A stretch of DNA of 64,000 nucleotides from Roseateles sp. (GTDB lineage: Bacteria; Pseudomonadota; Gammaproteobacteria; Burkholderiales; Burkholderiaceae). The position numbers and the translations under genes are program-made. The notes beneath the pieces are model-generated. The model searched no databases. It worked only from the letters and a program-made list of their open reading frames with translations, and was not told where the DNA came from. This document shows, one piece after another, positions 55,149-64,000 of this stretch. Each line of letters starts with the position of its first letter. Within the stretch, counting starts at the first letter, position 1. The stretch lies in contig JAFAMW010000048.1 in the NCBI GenBank assembly GCA_019232985.1, positions 62,001-126,000 on the forward strand, read 5' to 3'.

Positions 55149-55775
55149 TCAACGTAGGCGTCGCTGTTCAGGGGCAGGACTTGCAAACCAGTTCAGTTGC
55201 AGGCAATCGCGCAGCCGCATGCGTGCCCGGTGCAGCATGACCCAGAGATTGGTCGAACTGATGCCCAATTCCTTACAGATTTCGTCTGTATCCAGTTCCA
55301 GCCATTCGCGCATCATGAACAAGCGCCCTTGCTGACCGGGCAAGTGCTCCACGCAGGCCTCCAGTACGCGCATGAATTCGATCCGGTTGAGAACGCCTTC
55401 GGGATCGCTCCAATCCTGGGGCGCATCGATCCAATGGCCGGTTTGGTCGAACAATTCGTCCAGCACATCGGCATCGTCGTCAGCTGTTGTCGACATCTCC
55501 TTGCAATTGCGGCGAATTTGGTCGATCAGCTTGTGCTTGAGGATGCCGATCAGCCAGGTCTTGAGCTGCGAGGCCGCCGTGAAGCTCTGGGGGCGCTCCC
55601 AGGCGGCCAGAAGGGTTTCGGAGACGGCGTCTTCGGCCCAGGCGCTGTTGCGCAACTGTAGACGTGCATATTTCAGCAACTGCGGGCGGAGCGCTTCGAG
55701 CTGCTTCGCCAGGTCTGATGCTGGATCAGCTGCCGTTGCGGCCCTGGATTGCGGCGCTTGATGTTCTGAGGCCAT
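55149..55775 (-). CDS. ECF-type RNA polymerase sigma factor
   Basis: From the ATG at 55775 it has 208 residues. Region 2 is visible as LLKYARLQLRNSAWAEDAVSETLLAAW...FTAASQLKTWLIGILKHKLID, and region 4 as LEACVEHLPGQQGRLFMMRE with the HTH DEICKELGISSTNLWVMLHRARMRL. An acidic insert (TTADDDADVLDEL) separates them. The paired ZAS anti-sigma downstream suggests release by a redox or metal signal. It begins 66 bases after the tolA stop on the same strand. Confidence 0.9.
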   Translation of the reverse strand: MASEHQAPQSRAATAADPASDLAKQLEALRPQLLKYARLQLRNSAWAEDAVSETLLAAWERPQSFTAASQLKTWLIGILKHKLIDQIRRNCKEMSTTADDDADVLDELFDQTGHWIDAPQDWSDPEGVLNRIEFMRVLEACVEHLPGQQGRLFMMREWLELDTDEICKELGISSTNLWVMLHRARMRLRDCLQLNWFASPAPEQRRLR

Positions 55776-55841
55776 GAGTCCTTGCCGGAGTCGTCGATGG
55801 CGCGAGTGTAGGGGCTCCCAGGAGCAGTTTGGCACCCAGCC

Positions 55842-56816
55842 TCAGTCCCTGGGTTTGAACATGATGCTGAAAGGGCAGGGCGCTCGGCCATCAGTGTCCC
55901 GCGGCAGTACCTCGGTCTTGTCGATGGCGCGCAGCACGGCGCGATTCCATTCCTCGTCGCCGCTGGGTGTGACCAGTTTGCGCGACAGGATGGTGCCGTC
56001 GGGCGCGCACTGCACCTCCACCTCTGCCACCGGATTCCCGGCGCCGGAGTCTGTGTAGATGATGTTGGGCTTGATCCGTGCCTTGACGCGGCCCGCATAG
56101 CTGGCCGAAGGGCCGCTGCTGCGCGCCGCCGCGCCCGTGCTGCCCGCGGGCCCTGTGCCGCTGCTGCTCGCGTTGCCTCCTGTCACGCCGCCCGCCATGC
56201 CTTGGATGCGGCGCAGGTTTTCCTGCCGCAAGGCTTCACGCTTGGCATCGGCCTTCTTGGTGTCGGCATCGGATTTCTTGGCCTGCTCTTGTTTGAGCGC
56301 CTGTTCCTTGGCGAGCGCCTTGGCCTTTTCGACCTCCTTTCGAGCCTTCTCTGCCTTGTCTTTTTCGGCCAAGGCCTCGGCTTCGCGTTTCAGGCGCTCC
56401 TGCTTCTTGCGCTCGGCGTCGCGCAGGGCCTGCTCGCGGGCCTCGTCTTCGCGCTCTTTTTCCTTGCGTGCCTTGGCAATGGCGATGTCAGCATCGCGTT
56501 GCGCTTGCTCCTGCGCGCGTTGTTGTGCCTCTTCCCGCGCCTCTTCCTGGGCCTGCTTCTGTGCGGCGGCGGCATCGGGTTCGGGCGGTTTTTCCTCTTC
56601 CTCGGGAAGCGCGGCGCGCGGCGCGGCGGCCTGGGGCACTGCCGACCACAGCTCGGCTTCAAAGGCCTGCTCCGGCTGGCTGCGCCATTGCAGGCCGGCG
56701 CTCAGCGCCAGCACCAGCAGGGCATGCGCCAGGACCGCCAGGGCGAATCCGCGCCCCAGCCCGGGCGCGGGCGGCGGACGCAGCGCGTCGTGGGCGTTCA
56801 GTCGGCTCAGGCTCAT
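55842..56816 (-). CDS. tolA: Cell envelope integrity protein TolA
   Basis: Part of the Tol-Pal system that constricts the outer membrane at division. The 324-residue protein has one N-terminal membrane helix (about 24-43), a long Ala/Lys/Glu/Gln-rich helix (about 85-200), a Gly/Ser linker, and a C-terminal TolA/TonB-type domain ending CPFSIMFKPRD. It follows tolR by 16 bases. tolB and pal, which normally come next, are absent here. Confidence 0.92.
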   Translation of the reverse strand: MSLSRLNAHDALRPPPAPGLGRGFALAVLAHALLVLALSAGLQWRSQPEQAFEAELWSAVPQAAAPRAALPEEEEKPPEPDAAAAQKQAQEEAREEAQQRAQEQAQRDADIAIAKARKEKEREDEAREQALRDAERKKQERLKREAEALAEKDKAEKARKEVEKAKALAKEQALKQEQAKKSDADTKKADAKREALRQENLRRIQGMAGGVTGGNASSSGTGPAGSTGAAARSSGPSASYAGRVKARIKPNIIYTDSGAGNPVAEVEVQCAPDGTILSRKLVTPSGDEEWNRAVLRAIDKTEVLPRDTDGRAPCPFSIMFKPRD

Positions 56817-56832
56817 GCGCTCAAGCGGCGGT

Positions 56833-57273
56833 TCAAGGCGTGGATTCCGCGGCGCCGTTCTTCACGGCCAGGCCCACGCGCTGCACGCCATTGGTCTGCA
56901 GGATGTCCATCACCTTCACCACGGCCTCGTACTTGACGCTGCGGTCAGCCGAGATGACCACCGGTGTGTCGGCATGGCCGGCCTGCGCATCGCGGACCTG
57001 GCTGGCCAATAGCTTGAAGGCCAGCGCCTTCGGGTCGTCCTTGTCGACCTTGAGCTTCAGCGATTCGTCGCTGCCGACGATCACATGGATGACGTGCTCA
57101 GGCTGCTGGCGGCTCTTGCCGACGCTGGGCAGGTCCACCAAACCGGTCGTGATCAAGGGCGCGCTCACCATGAAGATGATGAGCAGCACCAGCATCACGT
57201 CGATGAAGGGCACCATATTGATTTCATTGATGGTGCGGCGGCGGCTGCGGCCGCGGGAAGCAAGGGCTGCCAT
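56833..57273 (-). CDS. tolR: Tol-Pal system protein TolR
   Basis: ExbD/TolR family, 146 residues. The single membrane helix contains the proton-path aspartate in NMVPFIDVMLVLLIIFMVSA, and the periplasmic domain follows. It works with TolQ as a proton-driven motor for TolA. tolQ ends 15 bases upstream. Confidence 0.95.
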   Translation of the reverse strand: MAALASRGRSRRRTINEINMVPFIDVMLVLLIIFMVSAPLITTGLVDLPSVGKSRQQPEHVIHVIVGSDESLKLKVDKDDPKALAFKLLASQVRDAQAGHADTPVVISADRSVKYEAVVKVMDILQTNGVQRVGLAVKNGAAESTP

Positions 57274-57288
57274 GCGCGCTCCTGGGCT

Positions 57289-57984
57289 TCAGCGCACGGC
57301 CGATTGAGCGACCGGCGTGCCGACGTTGCGTTGCAGGATGTTGGAAAACTCCTCGATGAAGGTTTCCAGCGTGATGGCGCTGCGGTCGATCTGGCGGGCA
57401 AACCGGTTGTAGGCCAGCACGGCCGGGATGGCAGCGAACAGGCCGATGGCGGTGGCCACCAGCGCTTCGGCAATGCCGGGCGCAACGGTTGCCAGCGTCA
57501 CCTGGGTCAGGTTGGACAGACCCACGAAGGCGTGCATGATGCCCCAGATGGTGCCAAACAGCCCGATGTAGGGCGACACGGAGCCCACGGACGCCAAAAA
57601 GGACAAATTGCTTTCCATCGCGTCGAGTTCGCGCTGGAAGCTGGCCCGCATGGCGCGGCGGGCGCCGTCCAGCAACACGCTGGCCTCGTTGACGCGGCGC
57701 TCGCGCAGCTTCATGAATTCACGCATGCCCGACGCGAAGATGCGCTCCAGCGGCGCGCCGTCGGTCTTGTTGGCCACCGAGCTGAACAAGTCGTTCAGGT
57801 TGGTGCCGGACCAGAACTCCTGCTCGAAGGACTCGTTGTGGGTCTTGATCCGTGCCAGCGAGAACAGCTTGCTGAAGATGACACTCCAGCTGATCAAGGA
57901 GACCAGCAGCAACAGGCTGATCACGATCTGCACCACGAAGCTGGCGTGGGCAATGAGCGAAAAAATGGAAAGATCTTGATTCAT
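57289..57984 (-). CDS. tolQ: Tol-Pal system protein TolQ
   Basis: ExbB/TolQ/MotA family, 231 residues with three membrane helices (FVVQIVISLLLLVSLISWSV near the start, then GSVSPYIGLFGTIWGIMHAF and ATAIGLFAAIPAVLAYNRFA). Forms the stator motor with TolR. Confidence 0.95.
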   Translation of the reverse strand: MNQDLSIFSLIAHASFVVQIVISLLLLVSLISWSVIFSKLFSLARIKTHNESFEQEFWSGTNLNDLFSSVANKTDGAPLERIFASGMREFMKLRERRVNEASVLLDGARRAMRASFQRELDAMESNLSFLASVGSVSPYIGLFGTIWGIMHAFVGLSNLTQVTLATVAPGIAEALVATAIGLFAAIPAVLAYNRFARQIDRSAITLETFIEEFSNILQRNVGTPVAQSAVR

Positions 57985-57996
57985 TGCTTGAAACGA

Positions 57997-58446
57997 TCAA
58001 TGTGAATCGGAATGCGGGGAAGCGGCAGCGTGGACCAGCGGCGCCAGTTTTTGGGCCAGTTTTTGTGCAATCGGCGCCGCAATGCGCGTGGGCTTGAAGG
58101 ATTGGGCGTCGACACAGGCAATTCTGATTTCGCCTTCGCAAAGCAGCCGGCCGCCCGCATGGACCTGCTGGAACAGCACCATGGTGCTGCGGCCCGTGCC
58201 CTGCAAGTTGACACTGACGTCCAGCCAATCGTCGAGCTTGGCCGGCGCCAGGTATTTCAGCGAGGTGGCGCTGACGACGAACATCAGGCCTTGCTCGACG
58301 CGCATCGCTTCCTGCGAAAACCCCAGGTGACGCAGCCACTCGGTGCGCGCACGCTCAAAGAACTTCAGGTAGTTGGCGTAGAACACCACGCCGCCGGCAT
58401 CGGTGTCTTCCCAGTAGACGCGCATGCCTTGGACGAACTGCGTCAT
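57997..58446 (-). CDS. ybgC: YbgC-type acyl-CoA thioesterase
   Basis: Hot-dog fold thioesterase of the tol-pal cluster, 149 residues. The family motif YWEDTDAGGVVFYANYLKFF contains the catalytic aspartate (D16). The start overlaps the aminotransferase stop by four bases; tolQ follows after 12 bases, as in other Proteobacteria. Confidence 0.93.
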   Translation of the reverse strand: MTQFVQGMRVYWEDTDAGGVVFYANYLKFFERARTEWLRHLGFSQEAMRVEQGLMFVVSATSLKYLAPAKLDDWLDVSVNLQGTGRSTMVLFQQVHAGGRLLCEGEIRIACVDAQSFKPTRIAAPIAQKLAQKLAPLVHAAASPHSDSH

Positions 58447-59636
58447 CGCCGCAGCTCCGGCAGGACTTCGCGAAGGCGTCCCAGGGCCTCCTGCAGCAGC
58501 GCCGTGTCGGTGGCGAAACTCAGGCGCAGGAAGCGCGAGGCCTGGGCCGGCCCGAAATCGCGCCCCGGCGTCAGGGCGACCTGGGCGCGTCGCATCAGCT
58601 CGAAGCTCAGATCCCAGCTGTCATTGCAGAACGCAGAGCAGTCGGCCCAGACGAAGAATGCGCCGTCGGGCTCCACGGGCACTCGCAGGCCCATGGCATT
58701 TAATGCCGGGACGACGAGGTCGCGCCGGGCCTGGAAACTCTGCCGGCGCCACTCGTACTCGGCCAGGGCCTCCGGCGCGAAGCAGCCCAGTGCCGCATGC
58801 TGGGCCACGCTGGACGCGCAGATGAACAGGTTCTGGGCCAGCTTCTCGATCGGCGCTACCAGGTCGGGCGGCACGACCAGCCAGCCCAGACGCCATCCCG
58901 TCATGCCGAAATACTTGGAAAAGCTGTTGACCGAAATGATGTCGTCACCGAGTGCCAAGGCACTGGAGCCAAAGCGCTTGTCGTAGGACAGTCCCAGGTA
59001 GATTTCGTCGACGATGCTGACGCCGCCGCGGGCCCGAACGGTGTTGACGATGGCGGCCATTTCCTCGGGCGCGATCGAGGTGCCGGTGGGGTTGCTGGGC
59101 GAAGCCAGCAGCACGCCGCGAGTCTGCGATGTCCAGGCGGCTGCAACTTGCGCGGCCGTGGGCTGGAACCGTTGTTCGGCCGTGGTGGGCAGCAGCACGG
59201 CGCTTGCATCCGCGGCCGCCACGAAATGGCGGTTGCACGGGTAGCTGGGGTCGGGCATCAGCACCTCGTCGCCGCGCTGGAACAGCGCCAAGCAGGCGAG
59301 TTGCAGGGCGCCGGACGCGCCGGCCGTGATGACGATGCGCGCCGGATCGATGTCCAGGCCAAAGTGGCTGGCGTACCAAGCGCTCAGGGCCTGGCGCAAG
59401 GCGGGCAGTCCGGTGGCCGGGGTGTACTGCGTGTGGCCGGCGGCCACGCAGCAGGCGGCCGCGGCTTGAACCGAGTCCGTGGCGGCGAAGTCGGGTTCGC
59501 CAATGTTCAGATAGATCATGCGCCGTCCGCCTTGGGCGGGGTCGCACAATGGTGTGTGGGCCAGTTCGGCAGCTGCCTTGGCGCACTCCATCACATAGAA
59601 AGGCTCAATGCGATCCAGCCGACTCGCAAGTTTCAT
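58443..59636 (-). CDS. Class I PLP-dependent aminotransferase
   Basis: From the ATG at 59636 the protein has 397 residues. The PLP lysine is K241 in NSFSKYFGMTGWRLGWLV; YLNIGEPDF, MPDPSYPCNRHFV and SPSNPTGT are also seen. Substrate is uncertain; alanine, aspartate or aromatic amino acids are possible. It sits between nusB (31 bases upstream) and ybgC (overlapping), so it ties the rib-nusB and tol gene runs together on one strand. Confidence 0.88.
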   Translation of the reverse strand: MKLASRLDRIEPFYVMECAKAAAELAHTPLCDPAQGGRRMIYLNIGEPDFAATDSVQAAAACCVAAGHTQYTPATGLPALRQALSAWYASHFGLDIDPARIVITAGASGALQLACLALFQRGDEVLMPDPSYPCNRHFVAAADASAVLLPTTAEQRFQPTAAQVAAAWTSQTRGVLLASPSNPTGTSIAPEEMAAIVNTVRARGGVSIVDEIYLGLSYDKRFGSSALALGDDIISVNSFSKYFGMTGWRLGWLVVPPDLVAPIEKLAQNLFICASSVAQHAALGCFAPEALAEYEWRRQSFQARRDLVVPALNAMGLRVPVEPDGAFFVWADCSAFCNDSWDLSFELMRRAQVALTPGRDFGPAQASRFLRLSFATDTALLQEALGRLREVLPELRR

Positions 59637-59667
59637 GGGCACGGCATCCAGGCGAAACAGCTGGCGG

Positions 59668-60186
59668 TCAGCGCTCGTTGCGCTGGGCCTGGACTTCCTG
59701 CGGACGCAGGTCGACGGCAGCGCGATCAAGCACGCCGTTGACATATTTGTGGCCGTCCGTGCCGCCAAAGGCCTTGGCCAGTTCGACAGCCTCGTTGATC
59801 GCCACCTTGTAGGGAATGTCGATGCAATGCTTGAGCTCGTAGGCGCCTATCATCAGAACGGCATGCTCGATGGGCGACAGCTCAGTGGTCTTGCGGTCGA
59901 CATGGCGGCTCAGCACGGCGTCAAGATCGGGTGCTTCCAGAATGCAGCCGTTCAAGAGCGCATCAAAATGAGCACGGTCGCATTTGTCGAATCCGTCCTG
60001 TTCGCGCATGTGCGCGTCCACCACGGCGGCTTCGTCGCCCGTGATCAACCATTGGTAGAGCCCTTGCATCGCGGCCTCGCGGGCGCGGCGGCGCGCAGAC
60101 TTGGGAGGGGCACGCTTGGCGGCGGGTTTGGCTCCGGTGTTTGCTGCGGCCTTGTCCACAGACGGTGAAGTTTTTGCGGTGCTCAC
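59668..60186 (-). CDS. nusB: Transcription antitermination protein NusB
   Basis: Binds boxA with NusE in rRNA antitermination. The 172-residue protein has a basic N-terminal tail and then [20 protein letters not shown], with the conserved [17 protein letters not shown] and [19 protein letters not shown] segments. It overlaps ribH by four bases, the usual ribH-nusB arrangement. Confidence 0.95.
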   Translation of the reverse strand: MSTAKTSPSVDKAAANTGAKPAAKRAPPKSARRRAREAAMQGLYQWLITGDEAAVVDAHMREQDGFDKCDRAHFDALLNGCILEAPDLDAVLSRHVDRKTTELSPIEHAVLMIGAYELKHCIDIPYKVAINEAVELAKAFGGTDGHKYVNGVLDRAAVDLRPQEVQAQRNER

Positions 60187-60647
60187 TGCAGTGCTTTCAG
60201 GAGATGGGCCATTTCAACCGCCACGCGGGCAGCGTCTGCGCCTTTTTCTTCGACGCGTGCCCAGGCCTGGGCTTCGTTCTCGACCGTGAGAATGGCATTG
60301 GCGATGGGGATCTGGTAGTCCAGGCCCAGTCGCGTCACACCCGCGCCGCTTTCATTGGCCACCAGCTCGAAGTGGTAGGTTTCCCCGCGGATGATGCAGC
60401 CCAGCGCCACCAGGGCGTCGAACCGCTCGGATTCCGCCATGCCCTGCAAGGCCAAAGGCACTTCCAGCGCGCCGGGCACCGTCACGTGACGGATCTGCGC
60501 CTCGGACACCCCCATGGCGAGCAGCTGTTGCGTGCAGCATTCGGCCAATCGGCCGGTGATGGCGTCATTGAATCGGGCCTGAACCAGACCGATGCGCAAA
60601 TTGTGGCCATTCAGGTTGATGGCCTGGCCCTTGTCGGAACCTTGCAT
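60183..60647 (-). CDS. ribH: 6,7-dimethyl-8-ribityllumazine synthase
   Basis: Penultimate step of riboflavin synthesis. It has 154 residues with [14 protein letters not shown] and [21 protein letters not shown], both typical. It lies 22 bases downstream of the ribB fusion gene and overlaps nusB. Confidence 0.95.
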   Translation of the reverse strand: MQGSDKGQAINLNGHNLRIGLVQARFNDAITGRLAECCTQQLLAMGVSEAQIRHVTVPGALEVPLALQGMAESERFDALVALGCIIRGETYHFELVANESGAGVTRLGLDYQIPIANAILTVENEAQAWARVEEKGADAARVAVEMAHLLKALQ

Positions 60648-60669
60648 GTGCGTCCTCGCTGGAAAAAGA

Positions 60670-61764
60670 TTAAGCCTGGCTGCTGGATTGGAAGCCCGTG
60701 ACCTCCAGCCCGTAGCCGGTCATGCTGGGCATGCGGCGGGGGCTGCCCAGCAGCTTCATGCGTTGCACGCCGAGCTCACGCAGGATCTGGGCACCCACGC
60801 CGTAGGTGCGCAAATCCATGGTGGCCTTGGGCGCCGCAGCCGTCCCGTGTTGCATGTGGGCCAGCAGGTTTTCGGTGTCGCCGCCGCAGTTGAGCAGGAC
60901 GGCCACGCCGGCCTGGGTCTTTTGGAGTTCAGCCAAGGCCTGGGGCAGGGGCCAAGAGTGCTCGCAGTTGCCTGCATCGAGCAGATCCAGCGCGGTGAAG
61001 GGCTCATGGACCCGCACCAACACTTCGTCCTGCGGCAGCCATTGCCCCTTGGCGAGCGCCAGATGGACGCCGCCGGTACGGTCCTTGAAGATGCTGCAGT
61101 CAAATGCGCCCTGGTGCGTGACCAGTTGGCGCTGGCCCACGCGTTCCACCAGCGATTCGTTGCGGCTGCGGTACTCGATCAGGTCGGCGATGGTGCCGAT
61201 CTTGAGTCCGTGCTCGGCGGCGAACACTTCCAAGTCGGGCAGGCGGGCCATGGTGCCGTCGTCCTTCATGATCTCGCAGATCACGGAGGCTGGCGTGAGT
61301 CCGGCCATGTGCGCGAGGTCGCAGCCGGCTTCGGTGTGGCCGGCGCGCATCAGCACGCCGCCGTCTTGTGCCTGCAGCGGAAAGATGTGGCCGGGCTGCA
61401 CCAAGTCGGCCGCCTGGGCATTGCGCGCCACGGCGGCCTGCACCGTGCGGGCACGGTCGGCGGCGGAGATGCCGGTCGTCACGCCCGTGGTGGCCTCGAT
61501 CGAGACCGTGAAGGCGGTGCCGTGCTTGGTGCCGTTGCGCGTGGCCATGGGCGGTAGCTGCAGGCGCTCGCAGCGCTCGCGGGTCAGGGTCAGGCAGATC
61601 AGGCCGCGACCGAAACGGGCCATGAAATTGATGGCCTCGGGGGTGATGTGGTCGGCGGCAATGACGAGGTCGCCCTCATTTTCGCGGTCTTCTTCGTCGA
61701 CCAGAATGACCATGCGGCCAGCGGCGAGCTCGGCGACCAGCTCATGTACGGGTGATATTGGCAT
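60670..61764 (-). CDS. ribB: 3,4-dihydroxy-2-butanone 4-phosphate synthase with degenerate GTP cyclohydrolase II domain
   Basis: The N-terminal RibB domain is complete ([37 protein letters not shown]). The C-terminal part is RibA-like in length and in RVH...[19 protein letters not shown], but the zinc-binding C-x10-C-x-C of a true GTP cyclohydrolase II is lost ([18 protein letters not shown] stands in its place). It therefore probably makes only the four-carbon unit, like the known RibBX-type variants of Proteobacteria, and a real RibA must be elsewhere. The 364-residue gene overlaps ribD by 23 bases. Confidence 0.88.
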   Translation of the reverse strand: MPISPVHELVAELAAGRMVILVDEEDRENEGDLVIAADHITPEAINFMARFGRGLICLTLTRERCERLQLPPMATRNGTKHGTAFTVSIEATTGVTTGISAADRARTVQAAVARNAQAADLVQPGHIFPLQAQDGGVLMRAGHTEAGCDLAHMAGLTPASVICEIMKDDGTMARLPDLEVFAAEHGLKIGTIADLIEYRSRNESLVERVGQRQLVTHQGAFDCSIFKDRTGGVHLALAKGQWLPQDEVLVRVHEPFTALDLLDAGNCEHSWPLPQALAELQKTQAGVAVLLNCGGDTENLLAHMQHGTAAAPKATMDLRTYGVGAQILRELGVQRMKLLGSPRRMPSMTGYGLEVTGFQSSSQA

Positions 61765-62923
61765 GGGCGTGATTGTAGGCGGGGCGGAGCCTCAATCGAA
61801 GATCCCCGCCAATGGAATGCACCTCATGCCATTGAAATTCGAGCGCCATGTCCAGAGACGGCAGCGCACCCAGATCGGCCAGGGCGCGGCCGTCACCGAG
61901 CAATTTTGGGGCCATATAGAGCAGCAACTCGTCAACGCAACCCGCTTGCAGCAGCGAAGCATTCAGCTTGGCGCCGGCCTCCACATGCACTTCGTTGATG
62001 CCTCGCTGGCCCAGGTGCAGCAGCAGCGCCGGCAGATCCACCTTGTTCTTGTGGTCGGGCAGGCTGACCAGGTCCGGACCGGGCGTGTCGGCCTGCCTGG
62101 CGCTTGCAGCCCAGGCCGCCGCGGCTTCGGTTCCCAGCGCGTGGGCTACCAGCACCTCGCCGGGCGGGGCCAGGATGCGTGCCTGGGCGCTGATTTCGAG
62201 CCGGGAGTCGACCACCACGCGCAGGGGCTGGCGTTCAGTCTCGACGAGGCGCACGTCCAGCCGGGGGTTGTCGTCGCGTACCGTGCCGATGCCGGTCAAC
62301 ACCGCGCCTGCCCGCTTGCGCCAGAGATGCCCGTCGCGACGCGCATCGGGGCCGGTGATCCATTGGCTTTGACCCTCCGGCAGGGCGGTGCGCCCATCCA
62401 GCGTGGCGGCGATCTTCATGCGGACAAAGGGGCGTTGCCGCTGCATGCGGGAAAAGAACCCAATGTTGAGCTCCTGTGCCTCGTTCGCCATCAGGCCCGA
62501 CTCAGTTTGGATGCCTGCGGCCTGCAAACGCGCCAGGCCCTGGCCTGCCACCAGGGGATTGGGATCTTTGACCGCGGCCACCACGCGCGCCACGCCCGCC
62601 TCGATCAGTGCGTCGCAGCAAGGCGGGGTGCGGCCATGGTGCGAGCAAGGTTCCAGGGTGACCAGCGCCGTCGCACCCCGCAAGGACACGCCGAGCGCCT
62701 GCGCCTGGCGGATGGCCATGATTTCGGCGTGGGCCTGGCCGGCCGCCTGCGTATGTCCGATGGCGATGAAGCGTCCTGCAGCGTCCAGCAGGACGCAGCC
62801 CACGCGCGGATTGGGGTCGCTGACGCCGATGGCCAGGCGAGCATGGCTCAAGGCCAGGACCATGGCCTGGGCATCGCTCAGAAATTGACCGGGAGAGGGA
62901 GGCTGGATGGTGTCTGCAGTCAT
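61742..62923 (-). CDS. ribD: Bifunctional diaminohydroxyphosphoribosylaminopyrimidine deaminase / reductase
   Basis: Second and third steps of riboflavin synthesis. It has 393 residues: an N-terminal zinc deaminase (H65-A-E67, and C93/C102 in [12 protein letters not shown]) and a C-terminal reductase ([18 protein letters not shown] ... [18 protein letters not shown]). It is followed directly by ribB; the riboflavin synthase gene often found between them is missing. Confidence 0.95.
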   Translation of the reverse strand: MTADTIQPPSPGQFLSDAQAMVLALSHARLAIGVSDPNPRVGCVLLDAAGRFIAIGHTQAAGQAHAEIMAIRQAQALGVSLRGATALVTLEPCSHHGRTPPCCDALIEAGVARVVAAVKDPNPLVAGQGLARLQAAGIQTESGLMANEAQELNIGFFSRMQRQRPFVRMKIAATLDGRTALPEGQSQWITGPDARRDGHLWRKRAGAVLTGIGTVRDDNPRLDVRLVETERQPLRVVVDSRLEISAQARILAPPGEVLVAHALGTEAAAAWAASARQADTPGPDLVSLPDHKNKVDLPALLLHLGQRGINEVHVEAGAKLNASLLQAGCVDELLLYMAPKLLGDGRALADLGALPSLDMALEFQWHEVHSIGGDLRLRLRPAYNHAHANITRT

Positions 62924-62940
62924 GACGAAAGTCTACGACC

Positions 62941-63375
62941 TCAGGGTCCCAATGGCGGAGGTTCAACAAAAAGGGCACGCGTGAGTTCGGCCTCGCTGTC
63001 GGCTGCCATGGTGGAAAGCTCTATGGATTCGGTTTGCCCGTCGGGATCTTCCCAGCTGACATTGACCCGTATGTCCCATGCAGAAAGTCCGCCCAAGGCC
63101 TGCGAGGAACGCAGGATGCGGAACTGGGTCGGTCCGGTTCTTTCGCTTGACAGGACGGTGGACTCGTTGGCGGCGGGCGCAGCGTCGCGCAGAGCGTGAC
63201 GGGTTTGCTCCGACGATTGAAGCGCCATTTGCCACGCGGTTTGCCGCAATCGATGCAACAGCAATTCCACGTGTGCCCGCGATTGCAATTCGGCGTATGC
63301 CAGCAGTCCCAAACTCAAAATCAGCAGGGCCACCAGCGCCTCCATCATGCTGCTGCCGCGCTGGTCGCCGTTCAT
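62941..63375 (-). CDS. PilV-like type IV pilus minor pilin
   Basis: From the ATG at 63375 it has 144 residues. The type III prepilin signal is short: [20 protein letters not shown], cut after G7, with the +5 glutamate E12 and then a hydrophobic helix. This fits PilV/PilI-type minor pilins. It overlaps the upstream PilX-like gene by four bases and ends 17 bases before ribD, which may share its transcript. Confidence 0.8.
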   Translation of the reverse strand: MNGDQRGSSMMEALVALLILSLGLLAYAELQSRAHVELLLHRLRQTAWQMALQSSEQTRHALRDAAPAANESTVLSSERTGPTQFRILRSSQALGGLSAWDIRVNVSWEDPDGQTESIELSTMAADSEAELTRALFVEPPPLGP

Positions 63376-64000
63376 GACGAGGTCCAACTTCCTGGCAATG
63401 GAACAAAGCTGCCTTGCTGAAGGCGCAGGCGCTCCAGCAAGGCTGGGGCGTGATCGAGCCATACCGGGCCGCGCAAATGGGTTTGCCCCAGACAGATCAC
63501 CGCGCCCTCGATGCGGGACGTTTGGCCGGCAAGGGCTTGCCAGTCGAGATCTCCGCCGACAATCAACAGGCCATGCAGATGCGCCGGCCCGTCGATGCGC
63601 AAATCGCCGTCGACAAACAGCACAACCGGATGCAATGCATCGCCCAAGTTCAGCGCACCGTCAATTTGCGCAGGGCCTGGAATGCCCAGAAGCCTTGCGC
63701 CGCCCAGTTGGGCCTGGTTCAGGGCATTGCTGCAGTCCTGCCCACTGTTGCAGTCAATATGACGCATGGCCGCCTGATGCATATAAGCGGCGCGAGGCAC
63801 GCCAAATTGCTGCAGGAAGAGCGTGTCGCGCAGCTTGTATTGCAAATGCGGCTGAAAGCTTCGAATCATGGGGGCGGAATTGGTGCCAGACCCAGCGTGC
63901 AGGCCGCTCGTGTTGCCCACGATGTCCGCGCCGGTCTGGACGATGAGGGGCGCTTGCGGCTCAGCGGTGTTGGTGATCGCCGGTAACGCCGCCATCGCAT
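63372..64000 (-). CDS. PilX-like pilus assembly protein, partial (5' end outside window)
   Basis: The frame is open to the window edge. The visible 208 or so residues contain two cysteines (DCNSGQDC) and a C-terminal series of short beta-like repeats (IDGALNLGD, FVDGDLRIDGPAHLHGLLIV, RIEGAVICLG), as in pilus-assembly proteins with a polymer-type beta fold. The assignment rests mainly on the coupling to the PilV-like gene. The N-terminal prepilin signal, which would settle it, lies beyond base 64000. Confidence 0.55.
   Translation of the reverse strand, partial: AMAALPAITNTAEPQAPLIVQTGADIVGNTSGLHAGSGTNSAPMIRSFQPHLQYKLRDTLFLQQFGVPRAAYMHQAAMRHIDCNSGQDCSNALNQAQLGGARLLGIPGPAQIDGALNLGDALHPVVLFVDGDLRIDGPAHLHGLLIVGGDLDWQALAGQTSRIEGAVICLGQTHLRGPVWLDHAPALLERLRLQQGSFVPLPGSWTSS

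Overview
The window reads as chromosomal DNA of a GC-rich betaproteobacterium of the order Burkholderiales, most like the Bordetella/Alcaligenaceae group. The reasons are the gene order (leuC-leuD-leuB-asd-fimV-truA-trpF-trpB-trpA-accD-folC-SPOR protein-cvpA-purF-metZ-gltX), a Gram-negative cell-envelope gene set, and the protein sequences themselves. No rRNA, CRISPR array, insertion sequence or prophage was seen. Coding density is high and most neighbours overlap by four bases (ATGA) or lie a few bases apart.

Layout, plus strand 1-20.4 kb: the end of a LysR regulator; leucine biosynthesis (leuCDB); asd; fimV; truA; trpFBA; accD; folC; a SPOR-domain protein; cvpA; purF; metZ; gltX; then two tandem copies of a tRNA-Ala/tRNA-Glu/tRNA-Asp cassette with its own promoter and terminator. 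20.5-25.5 kb: an outer-membrane barrel gene converges on a minus-strand run lexA - HhH (Cdd1-like) gene - amicyanin-like periplasmic protein - GGDEF/EAL protein, with an SOS-box-like site in front of lexA. 25.5-33.9 kb: asparaginase, then the minus-strand genes yheS, prmB, dapE, pilU, dapD and dapC. 34-44.9 kb: a solute-binding protein, queF, smc, a ZipA-like gene, slyX, a CNNM/CBS transporter, ligA and aqpZ. 44.9-51.2 kb: an EamA exporter, ogt and an Ada-AlkA fusion (alkylation repair), a broken merR gene, a phosphomannomutase/phosphoglucomutase and waaA. 51.2-64 kb (minus strand): selD, an orphan GspE/PilB-type ATPase with four exact 30-residue repeats, an ECF sigma/anti-sigma pair, tolA-tolR-tolQ-ybgC, an aminotransferase, nusB, ribH, ribB with a degenerate RibA domain, ribD, and two pilin-like genes running off the end.

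The points most worth a second look are: (1) the possible SOS-controlled lexA/Cdd1/cupredoxin/c-di-GMP gene set; (2) the four-repeat MshEN-like ATPase; (3) a modular intergenic element placed directly after stop codons in three places, whose hairpin arms differ in sequence but stay paired; (4) an abrupt change in codon and base usage inside folC near 12.72 kb, which could be recombination or an assembly join.
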